Part shown: positions 14,307-19,872 of the stretch, piece by piece
Layout of the letters: each line of letters begins with the position of its first letter
Position numbering within the stretch: position 1 is the stretch's first letter
Assembly (NCBI GenBank): GCA_945866505.1
Contig: CAMBHH010000045.1
Coordinates: 1-19,872, forward strand
DNA: 19,872 bases
From: Flavobacterium psychrophilum
Lineage (GTDB): Bacteria; Bacteroidota; Bacteroidia; Flavobacteriales; Flavobacteriaceae
Direction of reading: 5' to 3'
Program-made: the position numbers and the translations under genes
Notes under the pieces: generated by a model
What the model was told of the DNA's origin: nothing
Seen by the model: the letters and a program-made list of their open reading frames with translations, nothing else
Database searches by the model: none

Positions 14307-17300
14307 TCAATGCTCAATTTTTTGTAGCAATAAATTCTTTACCGTTTCCCATTCCTGCTTTAGTTCTGTAAATAGAACCTTTAAGTACTCGAAGGAATTA
14401 TCGTTGGCACCATTTTCTATTTTTCCTGCAATATCAGCCAATATACAAAAACGCATAGAAAGAGAATTTCCTACAATAGAATGGGCAATTGAACTGATCT
14501 TTGCTAAATCTATTGCACTGTAAGCCAGTTCAAGTTGGTCTATCATAATAGGAATATTAATTAGTACAATCGATATTAATTCTTGAGCCACTTTCAGGTC
14601 ATTTCCAATACTTGCTGATAGTTCGCTAAATTCAAAATGAAAATCATTCTTAGCTTCTATATTTTCCAAATCACCATTAACCTTTTTCCCTTGATGAAAG
14701 AATTTATTCAATACTGCTTGTATTTTTTTGGATTCTAATGGTTTGGTTAAAAAGTCATCCATTCCAGCTGCAAGACACGCATCTTTTCCTTCCTTTAATG
14801 CTCCTGCCGTAAGGGCAATGATGGGAAGGCGATTACTTTTATTGACTTCCAACGCTCTAATTTTTTTTGTGGCTTCAATGCCGTCCAGTTCTGGCATGTG
14901 TACGTCCATAAAGATTAAATCAGGCGAAATGCTTTTGTATTGCTCAACAGCTTCTAGGCCATTTGTTGCTTCATGCACTTCGCTATGGGGCATCAGCTGT
15001 GCAAGCAAGGTTTTACTAAGCACCATATTCAAGGTATTATCTTCTGCGATAAGAATTTTTATTTTTTCGCTTGTATGACTGGCATTTACTGTTTGTTCAG
15101 TTTCATTTTGTGTGATAGTTTCTGATGTTTGATCGAGTTGAGAGAGGCAGTTGAATAAATCTTGACTCTTTATGGGTTTATTCAGATGAAAACGAATTCC
15201 TAATTCCTTACTTTTTTGATTCAACTCTGTATTATCTAATGAGGAATAAAGTAAAATAACAGCTTGCTTTTCTGTGCTGAGTTTCAATTTATCCTTCATT
15301 GAACGGATCGTTTCGATGCCATTAAAATAGGGCATATCATAATCGCAGATAATTACATCATATGATTTGGAGGATTCCATTTTTTGTAGTGCCTCAAATC
15401 CATTGCTGCAGGAGTCACATTCTATTTGCCAGTGCTTAAGCATTTGTTCCAGAATTAGACGTGTATTGTCATTGTCATCAATAATCAAACAGCGTTTTAC
15501 GCCTGCAATCTTTGTGGTATCTAGTTTTTCTCCCTCTTCAAAATTGGTAATGATGTCAAAATAGAAGGTAGTGCCAACATCAGGTGTGCTGTCGATGTTG
15601 ATTTTGCTTCCCATTTTTTCTGCAATCATTTGCGAAATGACAAGCCCTAAACCTGTGCCTCCAAATTTACGTGTAGTGGAACTGTCGGCTTGAGAAAATG
15701 ATTTGAAAAGTTTTGCTTTTTGCTCCTCAGTAATTCCGACGCCCGTATCTCGAACGGAAAATGAAAGAGTACCTTGGTTGTCCTCAAGTGCGTGATATAC
15801 TGCTTTGAGTAAAACTTCGCCCTTATGCGTAAACTTGATGGCATTACTTAAAATATTTGCTAAAATCTGTGTAATGCGAATAGAGTCAACATGTGCAAAA
15901 CGAGGCATAGCAGGGTCGATATCCAATAATAATTCCAGCTCTTTGTTTGCTGCTGAGAATTTCACAATATCGATGCTGTTTTCTAAAAGTTGGACCATAT
16001 CAGTTTTAATCACCTCAAGCTCCAACATTCCTGCCTCAATCTTAGAAAAATCCATAATATCGTTGATAATGCCCAATAGTACATTACCTGATATATTGGC
16101 ATTATTGGCATATTGCTGTTGTAAAGGGCTTAGCGGGGTGTTTGTAAGTAAGTCGGTAAAGCCAATCACCCCATTGAGTGGTGTACGGATTTCGTGGCTC
16201 ATATTAGCAAGAAACTCCGATTTTGCTTTGCTGGCGGCTTCTGCTTGTTTTTTTGCTTTAATTAATTCTTGCTCTGCCTGCTTGCGTTCAGTAATGTCCT
16301 GTCCCACCATAATCAGCCCCACAATATTCTCGTTTTCCCATAATGCGCTCACTCGGCTGAGGTACCAAACGGGAACGCCGCCAGTGCCAGTACCAATAGT
16401 TTCTAATTCTTGAGACTGGCCAGTTTCTAGTGCAATTGTCAGCATCGCTTGAAAGTTCGTATGGTGTTCCGGTTGAATCCAGTTCAAAATGGGAGTATTA
16501 ACCACCTGGTCAATATTTGCGCCGGGGTAGGTGCGATTAATAAATTGAATCGTCAAATCTGGTCTCAGGCGCAACACGTAGTACGGGATAGTATCCAGAA
16601 TAGAACTTATTTCGGCGCGGGAGGTCCGCAAAGCGGTTTCTGCCTGCTTGTGTTTGGTGATGTCCCAATTAGTCCCAATCATTCTGATAGCATTGCCATC
16701 AGAATCTCTTACTACTGTGCCAAGTGCCCTAACATTTTTAATCTCCCCGTTGGGATGTTGGATTCGGAACTCCGTATTAAATTCTTTTTCGCCCTTTACT
16801 GCTAATTCTAGTTCTAAGTTGCTCTGTTCCCTATCTTCTTCATAAACTCCATTTGTCCAAACATCAAGTGGTACTATGGAGTCTTCTTTTCTTACCCCAT
16901 ACAAGTCAAACATTTGTTCATCCCAGATCACAATATTCTTTATAATATCCCAATCCCATACCCCTACGCCTCCTGCTTGAGTAGCCAGACTTAGGCGAAG
17001 TTCACTATCTTTTAGTGCTTGCTCCGATTTTTTTTGTTCGCTAATATCTTGAAAAATCCCTGTTAATTTTGTAGGTTTCCCATCAACTGCCGTAACCAAA
17101 CATGTAGTTCGTACCTCTATTTGTCTTCCTTTGGAAGTATAGGTTTCCAAGTATAAATCGTAGCCGATACCCTTTGTTATGGCTAGTTCCAGAGCCTCAC
17201 TGATTTGTCTTTTTGATTCAGGCAAGAAATAATCTACACCAGCATCAACTGTTGGATTAAATTCCTCGGGGGTAGTATCGTGTAGTCGATACGTTTCCGC

Positions 17301-19364
17301 TGTCCAGTATAATTGGCCAGTAGTTATATCCAATTCCCAACCGCCTACTTTGGCCAGGCTTTGGGCTGCCTCTAGAAGTAAAGTTGTCCGCTTGATTTCT
17401 GCTTCAACTTCTTTTTGCTCGGTAATATCTTTGATATTAGCGAAGTAGTTGATCTTGTTTCCTTCGTTATCTTTTAAGGCACTTGTGGACAGTTGAACGG
17501 GAAAACGCTCGCCACTCTTCTTTTGAAAGATCAGTTCAAAAGTATTCTGTTGGGCAGTCAACGCCTGCTGGAAAACTTTATCGATATTTTCCAGTTCTTC
17601 AGGAGGCCAATAGGGATAAGGAGCTGTTTGACCAATGAGCTCGTCTTCAGAAAATCCGGTCATTTCACAAAATGCCTTATTCACCACTACTTGATTTCCT
17701 ACAACATCAACCACCGAAATTCCATCTGCCATGTTTTCAAGTAATTGCTTGGAAAACATTTGTTCTTTGATAATGGCTTCTTTATCGGCTTCCTCCTGCG
17801 TAATATCTTTAATCATCCCGATGAGGTGGGTTAATTTGCCTTCCTTGATCACCGGATACCCGGAGGCATGCACCCAGCGGTGGTTACTTTGTGCTGTAAT
17901 AAACTTGCATTTTACATCAAAGGGTATTTGCTGTTCAATACTATCTGTGATGGCTTTTGTAATAACGTGCCGGTAGTCGGGATGGTAAAACTCAATCCCA
18001 TTTACCCTGTTGTGGTCAAAATCCTTTTCCACTTCGTGAATACTGTAAACCTCATCCGTCCAGAAAGTTATACCTGTTACCAGATCAAGTTCCCAAGCAC
18101 CCATTTTAGCCAGACTTTGGGCTGCCCCTAAAAGTATAGTCGTCCTCTTGATTTCTTCTTCGGCTTCTTTTTGTTTGGTAATATTGGTGTGTGTACCAAC
18201 AATTCTGACTGCTTCTCCTTTTTCATTTCGCTCCACAACTTTCGCTTTGTTCAATATCCAAAGGTATTCCCCAACTTTGTTTCTAAATCGGTATTTTTGG
18301 CTGAAGACATCGCCATTTTCGCGCGTCTGGGCTACTTTATTAATTACAGCAAAAACACATTCAGCATCATCAGGATGCAATCTGTCTGACCATTCACTTC
18401 CTAATGAGGCAATCTCTCCCACCTCATATCCTAGCATTTCTACCCATGCCTTCGAATATATCGTTTTGCCATCATCAAGTGTAGCATCCCAGATACCATC
18501 ACCCGAAGCGTCCAAAGCATAATTCAACCGCTTTAACAATGATTCTTTTTCTAGCTCAAGTGATTTTTTCTCACTAATATCTTGCGCGACTCCCCGTAAT
18601 CCGATAATATTTTCATTGTCATCAAATATAGCCTCACCACGCACCCACATCCACCCGTGGCTTCCATCAATTCGAGTAGTTGTCAGTTCTAATTCGTAAG
18701 GAATACCTTCTTTGCTAGTAAGGCTTAGCGCAGCAGATAATTGTTCCCAACTTTCTGGAGTGAAAAGCTTCATATGCTCTGTATATGGTGGGACAGGCAG
18801 TTTGGGGTCAAAGCCATACATTTTGTATAGTTCGTCTGTCCAGACTACCTCATTGGTTTTTAAATCTAGTTGCCAGCTCCCTGTTTTCGAAACTTGCTGG
18901 GAATCCCGAAGTAAGGAAGTATGCTTATAAAAAATTAATTCTTTGTTTTTAATGTCAGTTACTTCCTGATGAGCCCCTAACATTCTTATTGGTTTGCCCT
19001 GCTTATCCCGTACAGCCATACCTCGGCACATGATCCAGACTGTTGAACCATTTTTATGCGTATAACGTACCGTCTGATCATAAGGATGATCCGGGTTTTC
19101 ACAATGCTTGATGAAATTTTCTGTGGCAAATTTTAAATCCTCGGGGTGGATAATATCTTGCCAAGCCGATGCTTTATGTGGCATTTCTCGATGGTCGTAT
19201 CCTAAAACAGACCAAAATTTAGGATTCATCCATTCTTCTTCAGGATGCTCCAAATCCCAATACCACAAACCATCTAGAGATGACTCTTGAATAAAATCAA
19301 AAATTGAGCTATCGGTTTTGATAAGCTCGTAGAGTTCTTCTTTTAAATAATTTGTGTTTTTCAT
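14307..19364 (-). CDS. Multi-PAS hybrid sensor histidine kinase with two receivers and HPt
   Basis: This 1685-residue protein has no membrane segment, so it should sense cytoplasmic cues. I count about eight PAS/PAC units between residues 18 and 1035, several ending in the PAC pattern DI(T/S)E-K. A short coiled coil leads to HisKA (ANMSHEIRTPLNGVIGF, phospho-acceptor His1057), then HATPase_c (NAIKFT, DTGVGI, GGTGLGL). Receiver 1 has the acidic pair IDDND and phospho-acceptor Asp1341 (CDYDMP); receiver 2 has AEDN and Asp1487 (MDVHMP); both keep the conserved Lys. A C-terminal HPt carries His1628 (AHSIVGNSL). A full intramolecular His-Asp-His relay is thus possible, but there is no DNA-binding output and no adjacent response regulator gene, so the partner is elsewhere. 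The gene appears less AT-rich than the crt region. The ATG at 19364 is the only sensible start. Confidence 0.93.
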   Translation of the reverse strand: MKNTNYLKEELYELIKTDSSIFDFIQESSLDGLWYWDLEHPEEEWMNPKFWSVLGYDHREMPHKASAWQDIIHPEDLKFATENFIKHCENPDHPYDQTVRYTHKNGSTVWIMCRGMAVRDKQGKPIRMLGAHQEVTDIKNKELIFYKHTSLLRDSQQVSKTGSWQLDLKTNEVVWTDELYKMYGFDPKLPVPPYTEHMKLFTPESWEQLSAALSLTSKEGIPYELELTTTRIDGSHGWMWVRGEAIFDDNENIIGLRGVAQDISEKKSLELEKESLLKRLNYALDASGDGIWDATLDDGKTIYSKAWVEMLGYEVGEIASLGSEWSDRLHPDDAECVFAVINKVAQTRENGDVFSQKYRFRNKVGEYLWILNKAKVVERNEKGEAVRIVGTHTNITKQKEAEEEIKRTTILLGAAQSLAKMGAWELDLVTGITFWTDEVYSIHEVEKDFDHNRVNGIEFYHPDYRHVITKAITDSIEQQIPFDVKCKFITAQSNHRWVHASGYPVIKEGKLTHLIGMIKDITQEEADKEAIIKEQMFSKQLLENMADGISVVDVVGNQVVVNKAFCEMTGFSEDELIGQTAPYPYWPPEELENIDKVFQQALTAQQNTFELIFQKKSGERFPVQLSTSALKDNEGNKINYFANIKDITEQKEVEAEIKRTTLLLEAAQSLAKVGGWELDITTGQLYWTAETYRLHDTTPEEFNPTVDAGVDYFLPESKRQISEALELAITKGIGYDLYLETYTSKGRQIEVRTTCLVTAVDGKPTKLTGIFQDISEQKKSEQALKDSELRLSLATQAGGVGVWDWDIIKNIVIWDEQMFDLYGVRKEDSIVPLDVWTNGVYEEDREQSNLELELAVKGEKEFNTEFRIQHPNGEIKNVRALGTVVRDSDGNAIRMIGTNWDITKHKQAETALRTSRAEISSILDTIPYYVLRLRPDLTIQFINRTYPGANIDQVVNTPILNWIQPEHHTNFQAMLTIALETGQSQELETIGTGTGGVPVWYLSRVSALWENENIVGLIMVGQDITERKQAEQELIKAKKQAEAASKAKSEFLANMSHEIRTPLNGVIGFTDLLTNTPLSPLQQQYANNANISGNVLLGIINDIMDFSKIEAGMLELEVIKTDMVQLLENSIDIVKFSAANKELELLLDIDPAMPRFAHVDSIRITQILANILSNAIKFTHKGEVLLKAVYHALEDNQGTLSFSVRDTGVGITEEQKAKLFKSFSQADSSTTRKFGGTGLGLVISQMIAEKMGSKINIDSTPDVGTTFYFDIITNFEEGEKLDTTKIAGVKRCLIIDDNDNTRLILEQMLKHWQIECDSCSNGFEALQKMESSKSYDVIICDYDMPYFNGIETIRSMKDKLKLSTEKQAVILLYSSLDNTELNQKSKELGIRFHLNKPIKSQDLFNCLSQLDQTSETITQNETEQTVNASHTSEKIKILIAEDNTLNMVLSKTLLAQLMPHSEVHEATNGLEAVEQYKSISPDLIFMDVHMPELDGIEATKKIRALEVNKSNRLPIIALTAGALKEGKDACLAAGMDDFLTKPLESKKIQAVLNKFFHQGKKVNGDLENIEAKNDFHFEFSELSASIGNDLKVAQELISIVLINIPIMIDQLELAYSAIDLAKISSIAHSIVGNSLSMRFCILADIAGKIENGANDNSFEYLKVLFTELKQEWETVKNLLLQKIEH
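17332..18175. repeat. Internal direct repeat within the PAS array (PAS4 and PAS6)
   Basis: Two stretches of the kinase gene, near 17345-17428 and 18103-18186, are alike at DNA level: by hand I count 14 differences in 84 aligned bases. They encode the linker and start of two PAS units: EIKRTT(I/L)LL-AAQSLAK(M/V)G(A/G)WELD. The PAS units between and around them differ more. This points to duplication of a PAS block inside the gene, recent enough to leave nucleotide similarity. Confidence 0.65.
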
Positions 19365-19468
19365 ATGAACCTAGATTACTAAAAATTTCTACAGGGTTTT
19401 GCTGCTACTTGCCATTTTTGGACCTTGGAAGAGCATATTTCCTGTTGTTTAAACGAATTTAGGAAAAA

Positions 19469-19498
19469 TAAACGTAGGTTTTACATAAAAGTTTGCAA
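19469..19498 (-). promoter_or_regulatory. Candidate promoter of the sensor kinase gene
   Basis: On the minus strand TTG (19498-19496) is followed after 19 bases by TACGTTTA (19476-19469), one mismatch from TAnnTTTG. It lies about 105 bases upstream of the kinase ATG, leaving a leader of roughly 100 bases. With one mismatch in an AT-rich region this is weak. Confidence 0.3.
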
Positions 19499-19640
19499 TC
19501 ACTTCAAATCGCTGATAAACTAAACCTTCGTATCAAAGTTTGTCGGTCGACTGTAGCGTATAGAATTCCGATTTTAGTTTTCATTCCGTTTGAGAGTTGC
19601 TATTGCACTAATTTTAAGGATAAATTATTACACTAGCAAT

Positions 19641-19673
19641 AAAAAAAGAACTCTAAACTATAAAGTTAAGAGT
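19641..19673 (-). terminator. Intrinsic terminator after the creD-like gene
   Basis: On the minus strand ACTCTTAACT (19673-19664) pairs with AGTTTAGAGT (19659-19650) with one mismatch and a 4-base loop, followed by TC and seven T (19647-19641). It lies about 28 bases after the stop of the gene at 19701 and isolates it from the kinase gene. Confidence 0.65.
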
Positions 19674-19700
19674 CCATTTTGAATTTACTGACAAACTGAA

Positions 19701-19872
19701 TCAGGAATTACTGCTGTTCCAATCAATGGTTCTGGAAAAATACATTACGGCAGCAAGAATGGCAAACAGGCCGATACTTCCCACCAGTAAAGCGTAGTTT
19801 TCTAATTGGATTATGACAAACAGAAAAGTGTATAATGAGCTTAGTGAAGCGGCAATAAAAAGCGGGAATTTC
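19701..19872 (-). CDS. creD: CreD-like inner membrane protein, 3' end only (start lies outside the window)
   Basis: The minus-strand frame is open from the window edge to TGA at 19701-19703 and gives 56 residues. They form two hydrophobic segments: FPLFIAASLSSLYTFLFVII near the edge, then QLENYALLVGSIGLFAILAA, followed by VMYFSRTIDW. This matches the C-terminal end of CreD (cell envelope integrity / inner membrane protein), where the LYTFLFVIIQLENYALLxGS pattern is characteristic. CreD is a polytopic inner membrane protein of unclear biochemical role, linked to the CreBC regulon in enterobacteria. Only the last part is visible, and an intrinsic terminator follows. Confidence 0.75.
   Translation of the reverse strand, partial: KFPLFIAASLSSLYTFLFVIIQLENYALLVGSIGLFAILAAVMYFSRTIDWNSSNS

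Larger units (their letters stand above)
19365..19700. other. Gene-free stretch between creD-like gene and sensor kinase
   Basis: No plausible reading frame was found. It contains the creD-side terminator (19641-19673) and a candidate kinase promoter (19469-19498). About 19500-19635 is AT-rich without a feature I can define. Confidence 0.5.

Noticed and set aside
15805..16413. 202-codon open frame on the plus strand inside the sensor kinase
   Set aside because: It is antisense to the HisKA/HATPase region, whose conserved motifs are clear on the other strand; composition is Ser/Ile/Leu-rich and shows no family, so it is a shadow frame.

Overview
The window looks like chromosome from a member of the Bacteroidota, most likely Flavobacteriaceae (Flavobacterium-like). 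It is AT-rich, shows almost no Shine-Dalgarno sequences, carries TAnnTTTG-type -7 promoter elements, and has a zeaxanthin-type carotenoid gene set with a fused CrtYcd lycopene cyclase. No tRNA, rRNA, CRISPR array, insertion sequence or phage gene was seen.

Region 1 (1-5291, plus strand) is a carotenoid and photoprotection operon: the 3' part of phytoene desaturase crtI, phytoene synthase crtB, CrtYcd lycopene cyclase, beta-carotene hydroxylase crtZ, an SRPBCC ligand-binding-like protein, and a class I DNA photolyase. Together the crt genes would take geranylgeranyl-PP to zeaxanthin. Region 2 (5293-10332, minus strand) is a tightly packed six-gene operon, in order of transcription: TetR-family regulator, ABC1/UbiB-like kinase, TIGR03643/DUF2805 small protein, an SDR protein with altered catalytic residues, GTP cyclohydrolase I folE, and an SDR-DUF2867 protein. 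It runs into the photolyase gene with one base between the two stop codons. A divergent TIGR01777 epimerase (10452-11366) shares a 119-bp intergenic region with tetR, and that region holds inverted repeats on top of a good TAnnTTTG promoter. I read regions 1 and 2 plus the epimerase as one light and oxidative-stress defence locus: pigment, DNA photorepair, pterin supply that could feed the photolyase antenna cofactor, and redox or lipid-binding accessory proteins.

Region 3 (11516-13769, minus strand) holds a small membrane-anchored conserved hypothetical protein, rmuC, and an acidic, disordered-looking small protein with its own terminator.

Region 4 (13770-14306) has no intact gene. It contains an intrinsic terminator and what looks like a frameshifted small gene. 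Region 5 (14307-19364, minus strand) is a 1685-residue soluble hybrid sensor kinase with about eight PAS domains, HisKA-HATPase, two receiver domains and an HPt domain; part of its PAS array shows DNA-level internal duplication. Region 6 (19365-19872) is a gene-free stretch with a terminator, followed by the 3' end of a creD-like membrane protein gene.

All family names come from reading protein motifs by eye, with no database search.
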